Positions 24,902 to 33,354 are shown, counted from the stretch's first letter. The stretch: 64,000 bases of DNA from Lujinxingia vulgaris (GCF_007997005.1 NZ_VOSL01000059.1:124001-188000), one strand, 5' to 3'. Notes: generated from the letters alone by a model not told the origin. Translations and numbers: made by a program.

Positions 24902-25323
24902 GGAACCTTCCTCGTTTCGGTTGAGATATGTGCTGAACTCGGTGGCCTGACTCTACGAAGCCTAAGCGCTTCCCCGCGCCGCCCCGTCCGGTCCGGCGCT
25001 ACATGCGCGGCAGTTTCAGCTCCCCAGGCGTCGTCGAAACGGCCCGCAATCCAGCCCGAATCGAGCGCCCCAACCGGCACCTCTTCGAGCAAGGGTTGGG
25101 CCAAAATCTCTAAGGACTTGTGCCCCTCGGCAATAGCGAGTCGCTCCGGAAACATCGTGGCGAGCACCAGAGCGGGGTCATCCAACCCCTCGAGCTCGGC
25201 CGCCGCATCCTTGAGCTCTCCATCGCGCACTGCGCGAACCGAGCGGCGAAATCCCGGATGGCCGTGCCTTTGATTGCGAGAGGCTTCAATGCTGGACTGA
25301 GCAAGTGACGTAACATCAATCAT
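24898..25323 (-). CDS. Hypothetical protein, partner of SDR copy A
   Basis: A 141-residue soluble protein starting MIDVTSLAQSSIEASRNQ. The segment GHPGFRRSVRAVRDGELKDAAAELEGLDDPALVLATMFPERL looks like a helical domain; no known family recognised. The last 25 residues (Arg/Pro-rich, ending SSAHISTETRKVP) overlap the SDR start, and their DNA is also found before SDR copy B. A truncated relative lies at 26790-26935. Conservation of the upstream DNA in both copies (25330-25440 and 26940-27050) points to a shared promoter and leader. Probably a real gene, since the duplicated relative keeps the same reading-frame start. Confidence 0.55.
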   Translation of the reverse strand: MIDVTSLAQSSIEASRNQRHGHPGFRRSVRAVRDGELKDAAAELEGLDDPALVLATMFPERLAIAEGHKSLEILAQPLLEEVPVGALDSGWIAGRFDDAWGAETAAHVAPDRTGRRGEALRLRRVRPPSSAHISTETRKVP

Positions 25324-25693
25324 AATGACCCCGGAATTGGCAGTTCTAACATCGGTGGGACGGTGCGAATGAGCTTCATATAAGACAAGCCATGCGACAT
25401 AGGGAAGTGGCATCCCCCTCAGCGCCGGCTCAAGGGTTATCGTCAGCCATGCGATTCGAAGTTACTCCCTTTCTCGTGGCCCCCCCCACACCGCTGCGAC
25501 ACGGGGGACGTGAGGATGCCGAGTTCGGCGGAGTAGACCGGGCATGAGTTCGCCTTGAGCTAGCAGACGATGTCTGCCAGTCGGCTACAAACACCTTGCG
25601 TTTCAGGTCATGGCGGGCCACTTTCACAATCCAACTGTACGTATGAAATAGCAACAACCAGCTTCCTTAGGCTACGCCTTCAGGAGCACTCAA

Positions 25694-26075
25694 TTGAATC
25701 GATCAGTAGGGTGTCTCGTCGTCTTTATATCGTTGACGCTATGCAGCTCTCGGATTCGAGGCAACCTACGACGGAGAACTCGGCGATAGGAGGGACGCGG
25801 CTCTCGTGAACTCACACCGGCTCACTCAAAATACTGCATCGCTCATGATCAGTTGGTCGGGTGGAATCAAAAACCTCGGCGCGGGCGTCGAACCCCTGGC
25901 GGTCACAGGCGACGCCTACGCAGACGTCATCGTGGCCGTCCAACGGTTTTTGTTTGTCACGGGGACCGAATGGGGAGATGTTATCGCGGTCTTGGACCTG
26001 GACTTCTCCTCCGAGGCGAACACTACCGCATACGACAACTCTCAGTTCCTACTTAACCTGCTCGAAGTGCCCTGA
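25694..26075 (+). pseudogene. Remnant of an exported DUF4350-like protein
   Basis: A TTG at 25694, seven bases after AGGAG, begins a lipoprotein-like signal (NRSVGCLVVFISLTLCSS) that stops at 25789. In another frame, from about 25806 to 26075, the sequence encodes GDVIAVLDLDFSSEANTTAYDNSQFLLNLL, resembling the C-terminal motif of DUF4350 proteins (G-x-V-hydrophobic ... D-x-D-F ... DNxxFLLNL). I infer a gene broken by frameshift and internal loss. Nothing else is convincing in the 25324-26149 gap. Confidence 0.4.
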
Positions 26076-26149
26076 GGCAAACGACCTTCTGAGCCACATG
26101 GATGTGCCGCAAGCGGCTACTGATGGCGCACCAAACCCCGGACAATGAT

Positions 26150-26779
26150 ATGAACACGTCACCCATGTACTGCCTGGTATTGATTATCGCCCTTGCGCTC
26201 CTTGCAAGTTGCCAGAGCCCCCAGACCGTTCCCGCTGACGAGCTGGACACGGTCCAGAAGACCACGAGCGAGCCTTCAGAGCGCACGCAGGAGACCGAAC
26301 GCCAGGACGCCCAGCTCCTCGATATTCTAGAAGCCTTCGCTTCCCATGAGATCGACGCCGCGGAGCTCGTCGCACATTCACAGGGCCTCGCCAAAGTGAC
26401 CGTGGTAGAAGACGCGACCGAAGACGCAAACCCCAATGGCTTGGCCGAGAGCGCGACCATGCTCTGCGGCGACGAAGCGATCGCTGCGGCCGAAGGGTTG
26501 AGAGCGACATTGGCTGCTCGGCTTGAAGATGCACGGAAGTCAGCGGCGTTTGCGCCGAGCTGCGATGAATCGCAAAACTACTGTTGGTTTCCATCGCCGC
26601 ACGAATTTGGAGCGGGACTTCGAGTCGAATTCGCGCAACGTCCCAGGCTCAAAGCCATTCTATTCTACGCCGCAGACGCCACATTGACCCCAGAGTTCAT
26701 CGACACCGTCGAAACACGAGCATTTGACTTGCGCGACCAGCTCTTTGCCGAAAACGCCTGCCGCACAGGCTCGCAATAG
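26150..26779 (+). CDS. Lipoprotein of unknown function
   Basis: A 209-residue protein with a lipoprotein signal (MNTSPMYCLVLIIALA, then lipobox LLASC near residue 21) and an acidic, helical mature part. A central segment has CGDEAIAAAEGLRATLAARL, and three more Cys follow (SCDESQNYC and NAC near the end), probably disulphide-bonded. Upstream in-frame ATGs exist (from 26102), but the signal peptide sets the start at 26150. No family recognised. It lies between the two halves of the SDR duplication on the opposite strand. Confidence 0.65.
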   Translation: MNTSPMYCLVLIIALALLASCQSPQTVPADELDTVQKTTSEPSERTQETERQDAQLLDILEAFASHEIDAAELVAHSQGLAKVTVVEDATEDANPNGLAESATMLCGDEAIAAAEGLRATLAARLEDARKSAAFAPSCDESQNYCWFPSPHEFGAGLRVEFAQRPRLKAILFYAADATLTPEFIDTVETRAFDLRDQLFAENACRTGSQ

Positions 26780-26789
26780 AGCCCACCTC

Positions 26790-26935
26790 TCAAAACCTCT
26801 GCCGCCGCAGTGGCGAGGTTCCCCTCGCGTCGCGCGCGAATCGAGCGGCGAAATCCCGGGTGGCCGCCCACTTGCTTGCGAGATGCTTCAATGCTGGCCT
26901 GAGCGAGTGACGTAAAGTCGGTCATGACGGCCCTG
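26790..26935 (-). pseudogene. Truncated copy of the SDR-partner gene
   Basis: The start MTDFTSLAQASIEASRKQ and then GHPGFRRSIRA match the first 45-50 residues of the gene at 24898-25323; similarity then ends. Its leader (26940-27050) also matches that of the full gene. It lies after SDR copy B, on the same strand. The frame continues past 26790 without similarity and runs antisense to the lipoprotein gene. Confidence 0.6.
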
Positions 26936-27121
26936 AATTTGGCAGTTCTAACATGGGTGGGACGGTGCGAATGAGCTTCATACAAGACAAGCCAGGCGAC
27001 ATAGAAAAGTGGCATCCCCCTCAGCGCCGGCTCAAAGTTCGTCGTCAACAATTCGATTTTAAGGCACGACGTTTCTCGTGCCCCCCCGGCCCCAACCCGT
27101 CATGCAGCAAAACGAACGCCC

Positions 27122-27892
27122 CTAATCCTCATAGATCATCTTCCGCGTCATCCCCCCGTCGATCACAAAATCTTGACCGGTGATGAAACCCGACCCGGGC
27201 CCCGTCAAAAACACCACCAGCTCCGCCACATCCTCAGGCTTACCCACTCGCCCCACCGGATGCTGGGCATGGTCTTTGGGCCGCAGCTCCGGCGTCTCGC
27301 GCTCGGAGCTCTTCTTCCACTCGGACACCTCAATCCACCCCGGGCTGACACTGTTCACGCGAATCTCCGGCCCCAGACTGATCGCCATCGCGTGCGTCAG
27401 CGCCACCAGACCGCCTTTGGAAGCAGCGTAAGCCTCCGAGTTCGCCTCGGACTGATACGCCCGCGTCGACGCCATGTTGACGATCGAACCCGACGTGCGA
27501 CGCAGGTGCGGCACGGCGTGCTTCGCACAGAGGAAGGCGCCCGTGAGGTTCGTACCCAGCCAACGGTTCCAATCCTCCAGACTCAACGACTCGATAGGAC
27601 CGCTATGGGGCTGCGCGACGCCGGCGTTATTGACCAAAACATCCAGACGCCCAAAACGCTCGATGGTCTGGTCCATCGCCCCCGCGACGCTCTTTTCATC
27701 GGAGACGTCCACCTCCCAGAACGCCATCGTCTCGGGAGAGCCCAGCTCTTCGAGCATCTCCTCCCCGGCCTCGCGGTCCCGGTCGACCACACAGACCCGG
27801 ACGCCCTCGTCGACCAGGGCTTCACTGATGGCGCGACCAATGCCCTGAGCCCCGCCCGTGACCCAGGCGACACGCGGATGTCTTTCGTTCAT
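27122..27892 (-). CDS. SDR-family oxidoreductase, copy B
   Basis: Second copy of the dehydrogenase at 24131-24901: same length, same TGGAQGIG, NNAG, Ser and YAASK motifs. About 92% of residues are identical; differences cluster in two surface loops (residues about 40-60 and 200-215) and near FITGQD. All catalytic residues are kept, so it should be active. A strong AAAGGAGG stands before the ATG. Upstream the partner gene survives only as an 84-bp 3' remnant, followed by the 41/42-bp array, so its expression probably depends on a different promoter from copy A. Confidence 0.9.
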   Translation of the reverse strand: MNERHPRVAWVTGGAQGIGRAISEALVDEGVRVCVVDRDREAGEEMLEELGSPETMAFWEVDVSDEKSVAGAMDQTIERFGRLDVLVNNAGVAQPHSGPIESLSLEDWNRWLGTNLTGAFLCAKHAVPHLRRTSGSIVNMASTRAYQSEANSEAYAASKGGLVALTHAMAISLGPEIRVNSVSPGWIEVSEWKKSSERETPELRPKDHAQHPVGRVGKPEDVAELVVFLTGPGSGFITGQDFVIDGGMTRKMIYED

Positions 27893-27976
27893 GGAATTTT
27901 CCTCCTTTCGGTTGAGATATGTGCCGAACTCGATGGCCTGGCTCTGCGAGGTCTACACACTTCCCCGCGCCGCCCC
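27893..27976 (-). pseudogene. 3' remnant of the SDR-partner gene upstream of copy B
   Basis: The 84 bases upstream of SDR copy B closely match 24902-24985, which encode the C-terminal end of the intact partner gene. Similarity then stops at the start of the tandem array, showing that the 5' part of a second partner gene was lost or replaced. Confidence 0.6.
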
Positions 27977-27989
27977 AGAACGCACAGAA

Positions 27990-28262
27990 AGCCCCGCACC
28001 GCCGTACATGCTCCATTTTCGAGAAAAAACAGGCCGGTACCGTCGTACATGACCCTTTTCTGGCCAAAATACGCACCTTCACCGCCGTACATGCCCCATT
28101 TCCGAGAAAAAACAGGCCGGTACCGCCGTACATGACCCTTTTCTGGCCAAAATACGCACCTGCACCGCCGTACGTGACCTATTTTTGGCGGAAACTCCCA
28201 CCCGCACCCTCGTACGCGGCGACGTTTTCATAAGCCTCCCATCCACACCGCCCTACGCGACA
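27990..28262. repeat. Alternating 41/42-bp tandem array, about seven units
   Basis: The motif (C)ACCGCCGTACATG recurs with GTAC at 28004, 28045, 28087, 28128, 28170, 28212 and a degenerate copy near 28253, so spacings alternate 41 and 42. Two unit types alternate on the left (one with TTTCGAGAAAAAACAGGCCG, one with CTTTTCTGGCCAAAATACGC), giving an 83-bp higher-order period; the right-hand units are degraded. The internal sequences are also repeated, so it is not a CRISPR array. Confidence 0.85.
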
Positions 28263-28360
28263 TCTACTGCGCAAAACCGCTCTGGAGCATCTCGGTGAAC
28301 TGGCGAGTGCATCCGAGAAACGAACCTCCCCCTTCTTCTCGGGCTTGTGTTCGACCACTG

Positions 28361-28389
28361 TTGACACCGCGCGCCCCACTCGTTCGAAT
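28361..28389 (+). promoter_or_regulatory. Promoter of shared type TTGACA-N17-TCGAAT
   Basis: TTGACA at 28361-28366, 17-bp spacer, TCGAAT at 28384-28389, about 45 bp before the ATG at 28436. Matches the elements at 22699 and 29399. Confidence 0.65.
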
Positions 28390-28435
28390 GCCCCATCTTC
28401 CATCCTCCTCGCCACCCCCCCCCCGAAGGTCGTTT

Positions 28436-29329
28436 ATGACTCCCCACCTCCCAGCTCCGCCCCACCACCTCGCCATGCTCCTCGCGCTGCTGCTCAGCAC
28501 CGCCTGCGCGACGGCACCCGACGCGAACCAGGACGCCGAGGCCGGTGAAACCCCGGGCAAAATTACGCTCAACGAAGACCCCGAGCTTCGCGCCATCGCT
28601 CAACGGAGCCTGGAGTTTCATAAACCCGCCCTGCAGGCATGTTTTGACGACTGGCTGGAGACGATCGACAGGGCCGACTACACCAGCGACATGCACTTCC
28701 AGTTTCTATTTCACCTGCGGCTCGACTCAGAAAACAACCGGACATCACTTATCTATAAATTGACACATTCCGACGACATACGCCCCGCCCAGGAATGCAT
28801 CGAGAACTACCTCAAACAACGGTTTATCAACGCACCAGAGGCCACTCCAACCACATACCTTCCCATTGTCGTAGGGCTCACCAGCTTTGGCTCATCAGAG
28901 AGCAGAGAAGCGCGTAAAGACTCATGGTTTACGCATCATCCCCCTCGAGAATTATCCAACTCACAAATGGAAGGGACGTTGTCTCAGGCAAATGTCGCAC
29001 GAGTTCTCCGCACAAAGGAAAACGATTTCCATTCTTGCTTTGAAGAACTATCCAATCAACTTGGCGGCTATCCACCTTACGCCATTACCATCCGCAGCCG
29101 CCTCAAAGTTCGTCCCGACGGGAGTATTGAGTCTATCCGTTCGTACTCCAGCCCTACCCATGAGAATGCACTCACAGAGTGTGTCACCCTCACCCTCGCT
29201 GACATGGAGCTTCCCAGGCCGGAAGACAACGAATCTACAATGTTTACACTACCCTTCGTGTTCTCCGCGATCCCTCGTGATCAACCTCATAATCAAGCAA
29301 TATTTCTGACGCTCTCCCCATCTTCATAA
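28436..29329 (+). CDS. Lipoprotein with two AgmX/PglI-like domains
   Basis: A 297-residue protein with a lipoprotein signal (MLLALLLSTAC near residue 24). The mature part contains two copies of a fold seen in the C-terminal AgmX/PglI domain of delta-proteobacterial gliding and envelope proteins. The second (about 180-290) matches well: a helix with VARVLRTKENDFHSCFEEL, the strands YAITIRSRLKVRPDGSIESI, then a Cys in LTECVTLTLADMELP and an FTLPFVF strand. The first (about 50-150) is a more divergent copy with HKPALQACFDDWL and a paired Cys. GC is lower than average. AAGG precedes the ATG; promoter as listed. Role probably envelope protein contacts. Confidence 0.7.
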   Translation: MTPHLPAPPHHLAMLLALLLSTACATAPDANQDAEAGETPGKITLNEDPELRAIAQRSLEFHKPALQACFDDWLETIDRADYTSDMHFQFLFHLRLDSENNRTSLIYKLTHSDDIRPAQECIENYLKQRFINAPEATPTTYLPIVVGLTSFGSSESREARKDSWFTHHPPRELSNSQMEGTLSQANVARVLRTKENDFHSCFEELSNQLGGYPPYAITIRSRLKVRPDGSIESIRSYSSPTHENALTECVTLTLADMELPRPEDNESTMFTLPFVFSAIPRDQPHNQAIFLTLSPSS

Positions 29330-29398
29330 ACAACCCACTCCAGCGCCTTCAGGTTCAAACATCCCCTTCTAACGTACCCCGCCCGACCACCGCCGCCC

Positions 29399-29427
29399 TT
29401 GACACCACCGCGCCCTCTGGGTCGAAT
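29399..29427 (+). promoter_or_regulatory. Promoter of the xdh operon, type TTGACA-N17-TCGAAT
   Basis: TTGACA at 29399-29404, 17-bp spacer, TCGAAT at 29422-29427, about 60 bp before the xdhA start. Same pattern as at 22699 and 28361, including CC after TTGACA and G after TCGAAT. Confidence 0.65.
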
Positions 29428-29486
29428 GGCGCGTGAACGCGCCCCGCGCCCTACTCCCCATGTTCCAGCGAGCCATCGAGGCCTCC

Positions 29487-30944
29487 ATGACCACCCACGT
29501 TGAATTCTGGCTGAACGACCGCCGCGTCATCACCGACGTCCCCGACGGGATGCTGGTACTCGACTACCTGCGCAAAGACCGCCTGCTCACGGGCACCAAA
29601 GAGGGGTGCAAGGAAGGCGACTGCGGGGCCTGCTCCATCCTCATTGGCGAGGTGGTCGACGGGGTGATGCGCTACCAGCCGGTCACGAGCTGTCTGACGC
29701 CGGTCGGCGAGATGCATGGGAAGCACGTGGTGTCGATCGAGGGGTTGAACCTGCCGAATAAGCTCAACCCGGTGCAGCAGGCGATGGTCGATCGGGTGGG
29801 CTCCCAATGCGGGTTCTGCACCCCGGGCTTCATCGTCTCGATGTGCTGGTACATGATGGCCGCCCGCGAGACGCCGACCCTGGAGGGTTTTCAGCGCGCG
29901 TTCAGCGGCAACCTCTGCCGGTGCACGGGTTATGCGGCCATCAACCGCGCGAGCCTCGATCTCGTCGAGCAGTTCGGGCCGGGCGGCCAGTGGGCGTCGA
30001 TCTGGCAGGCCGACGACCGCCTGGGCGCGCTGATGGAAGCGGGGCTTCTGCCCGGCTATTTTGCCGAGATGCCAAAACGCCTGGAGGCCATTGGCGAGAT
30101 GGAGGAGGTGCCCCGCGACGACGCCGACGTCATCGACTTCTTCGTGGCCGGCGGCACGGACCTTTATGTGCAGAAGGGCGAGTTGCTGCCGCGGGCGCAG
30201 GTCAAGATTCTGAACCGGCATCCGGAGATGAAGGGGATTCGTAAAGAGGGTGACACGCTGCATATCGGCGCGCTCACCACTTTTGAGGAGTTCGGCGCGT
30301 CGGAAGATGTGTTGGCGTTCATCCCGGAGATTCAGGACTACCTGCACCTGATCGCCTCCTTGCCCCTGCGCAACCGGGCGACCATCGCCGGCAACATCAT
30401 CAACGCGTCGCCCATTGGCGACATGACGGCGATCATGCTCGCGCTCGACACCACGCTTGTCTTCGCCCGCGGTGAGACGACCCGCGAGGTGGAACTCAAG
30501 CGTTTTTATAAGGGCTACAAGACCTTCGATAAGCATCCGGCGGAGGTGATGACCGAGATGGTCCTGAAGGTGCCGGCCGCGGGCACCGGCGTCTATTTTG
30601 AAAAAGTCTCCAAGCGCCGCTGCCTGGACATCGCCACGGTCAACAGCGCCGCAAAACTGCGCATCTCCGACGAGGGTGTGGTGGAGGAGGCCAGCCTCAC
30701 GCTGGGCGGCGTGGCCGCAACCCCGCTCTGGTTGGAGAAGACTGGCGAATTCTTGAACGGTGAAGTGCTCAGCGAGACGCTCTGGCGCGAGGCGTTGCGC
30801 ATCGCCCACACCGAGATGTCTCCCATCTCCGATGTGCGCGGAAGCGCCGAGTACAAACGCCTGCTCGCCACGCAGCTTCTGACGGCCCACGTGGTCAAGG
30901 CCGCGCCCGAGCGCGTGAGCCTCGACGCCATGCTGGCCATCTGA
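29487..30944 (+). CDS. xdhA: Xanthine dehydrogenase small subunit (2Fe-2S and FAD domains)
   Basis: Carries electrons from the molybdenum subunit to NAD+ or another acceptor during oxidation of hypoxanthine and xanthine. The N-terminal ferredoxin domain has CKEGDCGAC for cluster one; CGFCTPG and CRCTGY (about 110-150) for cluster two. The FAD domain (about 200-480) has AGGTDLYV and ASLPLRNRATIAGNI, as in XdhA. The 485-residue length is typical of bacterial XdhA. ATG 29487 is preceded by GAGG; an upstream in-frame ATG (29433) has no good site. First gene of the xdhABC operon. Confidence 0.95.
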   Translation: MTTHVEFWLNDRRVITDVPDGMLVLDYLRKDRLLTGTKEGCKEGDCGACSILIGEVVDGVMRYQPVTSCLTPVGEMHGKHVVSIEGLNLPNKLNPVQQAMVDRVGSQCGFCTPGFIVSMCWYMMAARETPTLEGFQRAFSGNLCRCTGYAAINRASLDLVEQFGPGGQWASIWQADDRLGALMEAGLLPGYFAEMPKRLEAIGEMEEVPRDDADVIDFFVAGGTDLYVQKGELLPRAQVKILNRHPEMKGIRKEGDTLHIGALTTFEEFGASEDVLAFIPEIQDYLHLIASLPLRNRATIAGNIINASPIGDMTAIMLALDTTLVFARGETTREVELKRFYKGYKTFDKHPAEVMTEMVLKVPAAGTGVYFEKVSKRRCLDIATVNSAAKLRISDEGVVEEASLTLGGVAATPLWLEKTGEFLNGEVLSETLWREALRIAHTEMSPISDVRGSAEYKRLLATQLLTAHVVKAAPERVSLDAMLAI

Positions 30945-30974
30945 CGCGGGCTTTCTGGCCTTTCATACCTCAAA

Positions 30975-31008
30975 TTTTGATCCTCTCAGGATCGTTGAAG
31001 CATCAAAA
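30975..31008 (+). promoter_or_regulatory. Two competing hairpins in the xdhA-xdhB spacer
   Basis: TTTTGAT (30975-30981) can pair with ATCAAAA (31002-31008), while GATCCT (30979-30984) can pair with AGGATC (30988-30993); the two folds share GAT and cannot fully coexist. A possible mRNA processing or translation-control element in the operon. Confidence 0.35.
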
Positions 31009-31029
31009 CGCGCTCCCGGAGCCGACACC

Positions 31030-33354
31030 ATGACCGAAAAACACCTCGACGCCGAGCTTCATACCCGCGGGACTTCCCTCTACGTCGACGACGTGGCGCC
31101 GCCGGCCGGCATGCTGCACGCCGCCATCTACGGCTCACCGGTGGCCCACGGTCGCGTCAAAGCGCTGCGCCTGGACGAGGCGCGCAACGCCCCGGGCGTG
31201 GTGGCGATTTACACTGGCGAGGACGTGCCGGGTGAGAATCAGATCGGCCCGGTGCTCCCGGACGAGCCTCTGCTCGCGACCGACCTGGTCGAGTACCACG
31301 GCCACCCCATGGCGATGGTCGTCGCGGAGACCCCGGAAGATGCGCGCCACGCGCTCACGCTGATCGAGGTCGACATCGAGCCGCTCGACGTCATCACCTG
31401 CCCGCGCGTCGCCCACGAGGCCGGCCACATCCTGGGCACCCCGCGCACCTTCGCGATGGGCGACACCACCGCGGCTTTTGCCGACTGCGACATCGTGGTG
31501 GAGGGCCGCAGCGACGTCGGCGGCCAGGAGCACCTCTACCTTGAGACGCAGCGCGCCCGCGCCGTGCCCACCGAGGGCGACCGCATCCGCGTGTACTCGT
31601 CGACGCAGAGCCCCTACGCGGTGCAGAAAGCCTGCGCGCGCATCCTGGGGCTTCCCACCCATCGCGTGGAAGTCGACGTGATCCGCCTCGGCGGAGGCTT
31701 TGGCGGCAAAGAAGATCAGGCCACCTCCTGGGCCTGCCTGGCTGCCCTGGCCTGCCAGATCACCGGTCGCCCCACCCAGCTTGTGCTCCATCGCCTCGAC
31801 GATCTGCGCATGACCGGCAAGCGCCACCCCTACAGCGCCGACTACAAGATCGGGCTGAGCAAGGAGGGCAAGATTCTGGCCTTTGAGGTCAAGCATTTCC
31901 AGAACGCCGGCGCCAAGACCGACCTCTCGCTGGCGGTGCTCGAACGCACGCTCTTTCACTCCACCAACAGCTACTTCATCCCCAACGTGCGGGCGTACGC
32001 GGCGAGCTGCCGTACGAATTTGCCGCCGAACACGGCGTTCCGGGGGTTCGGGGGGCCGCAGGGCATGTTTGTGATCGAGAGCGCCATCGCCCACGCCGCC
32101 GAGGTAATGGGCGTCGACCGCTCGGAGATCCAGAAGAAGAACCTCATTCAAGAAGGTCAGAGCTTCCCTTACGGCCAGCAAGCCGAGCGCGCCCGCGCGC
32201 GGCGCACCTGGGAGGAGGCTGAAACAAACTTCGAGATCGGCTCCTGGCAGAAGGAGATCGCCGACTACAACGCCAAAAACGCCGCCACCAAAAAGGGTCT
32301 GGCGGCGATGCCGATCTGCTTTGGTATCTCGTTCACGGCGACCTTCCTCAACCAGGCCTCCGCGCTGATGCACGTCTACACCGACGGCAGCGTCAGCCTC
32401 TCCACCGGCGGGGTGGAGATGGGCCAGGGCTTGAGCTCCAAACTTGTTCGCATTGCCGCCCAGGCGCTACGAATCAGCCCGCACCGCATCAAGGTGGAGA
32501 CGACCAACACCACCCGCATCGCCAACATGTCTCCCAGCGCCGCCAGCGCCACCACCGACCTCAATGGCAGCGCCACCATCCTTGCGGCCGAGGAGCTTCG
32601 CAGGCGATTCCGTGAGCTGCTGGCGCGCGAGCTCGGCGTGCAGGATGCCGAGAACATCACCTTTGAAGACGAGAAGGTCTTCTACTGCGACGAGCCCACC
32701 GACTGGACCTGGGAGAAGCTCGTCGCTCACGCCTACCTCTCGCGCGTCTCGCTCTCGGCGCACGCCTTCTTCGCCACGCCGAATGTCTGGTTCGACAAGC
32801 AAAAAGAGACCGGCCGCCCCTTCGCCTACCACGTCTTCGGCACAGCCTGGACCGAGGTGACCGTCGACATGCTGCGCGGCACTTACACCGTCGACCGGGT
32901 GCGCCTGGTGCACGACCTTGGCCGCACGCTCAACGAAAACGTCGACCTGGGGCAGATCGAAGGCGGACTGGCCCAGGGCATCGGCTGGATGACCCTCGAA
33001 GAGTTGGCCTTTGCCGAAGATGGTCGCCTCACCTCCCACGCCCTCTCCACCTACAAGGCTCCCGACGGCGACGCGCTGCCCGACGAGATTGACGTGCGAC
33101 TTCTCGAAGACGCCGACAACCCGGTGGGCCCCTTTGGCTCGAAGGCTGTGGGTGAGCCGCCGCTGATGTACGGCATCGGCACCTTCTTTGCGCTGCGCGC
33201 CGCGCTGCGCGCGGCGGCTCCCGAGGCCGAGCTGGCGTTTAACGCCCCGATGACCCCGGAGAAGGTCATGATGCAGCTGCACCACAACCGGCTGCGTACC
33301 CTCTGGGAGACGCCCCCCACCTCCACCGCCGCCCCCGCCGCTGCGGGGGAATGA
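31030..33354 (+). CDS. xdhB: Xanthine dehydrogenase large (molybdopterin) subunit
   Basis: The catalytic subunit that hydroxylates purines at a molybdopterin centre. Family motifs: GGQEHLYLETQ, LGGGFGGKED binding the cofactor, FRGFGGPQG, a second cofactor segment VEMGQGLSSK, and the C-terminal GSKAVGEPPLMYG carrying the catalytic Glu. The 774 residues match bacterial XdhB. GGAG stands eight bases before the ATG, 85 bp after xdhA. Aldehyde oxidases share this fold, but the split small subunit and an adjacent xdhC make xanthine dehydrogenase the better call. Confidence 0.95.
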   Translation: MTEKHLDAELHTRGTSLYVDDVAPPAGMLHAAIYGSPVAHGRVKALRLDEARNAPGVVAIYTGEDVPGENQIGPVLPDEPLLATDLVEYHGHPMAMVVAETPEDARHALTLIEVDIEPLDVITCPRVAHEAGHILGTPRTFAMGDTTAAFADCDIVVEGRSDVGGQEHLYLETQRARAVPTEGDRIRVYSSTQSPYAVQKACARILGLPTHRVEVDVIRLGGGFGGKEDQATSWACLAALACQITGRPTQLVLHRLDDLRMTGKRHPYSADYKIGLSKEGKILAFEVKHFQNAGAKTDLSLAVLERTLFHSTNSYFIPNVRAYAASCRTNLPPNTAFRGFGGPQGMFVIESAIAHAAEVMGVDRSEIQKKNLIQEGQSFPYGQQAERARARRTWEEAETNFEIGSWQKEIADYNAKNAATKKGLAAMPICFGISFTATFLNQASALMHVYTDGSVSLSTGGVEMGQGLSSKLVRIAAQALRISPHRIKVETTNTTRIANMSPSAASATTDLNGSATILAAEELRRRFRELLARELGVQDAENITFEDEKVFYCDEPTDWTWEKLVAHAYLSRVSLSAHAFFATPNVWFDKQKETGRPFAYHVFGTAWTEVTVDMLRGTYTVDRVRLVHDLGRTLNENVDLGQIEGGLAQGIGWMTLEELAFAEDGRLTSHALSTYKAPDGDALPDEIDVRLLEDADNPVGPFGSKAVGEPPLMYGIGTFFALRAALRAAAPEAELAFNAPMTPEKVMMQLHHNRLRTLWETPPTSTAAPAAAGE

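Noticed and set aside
27990-28262. CRISPR array
   Set aside because: Period is regular, but the sequences between the conserved motif are themselves repeated, so there are no unique spacers, and no cas gene is present.
22699-29430. Prophage or integrative element
   Set aside because: Despite mixed composition, there is no integrase, transposase, portal or att-like direct repeat at a tRNA gene.
29487-33354. CO dehydrogenase or aldehyde oxidase instead of xanthine dehydrogenase
   Set aside because: Two-subunit layout with fused 2Fe-2S/FAD small subunit and adjacent xdhC fits XDH; CoxL-type motifs were not seen.
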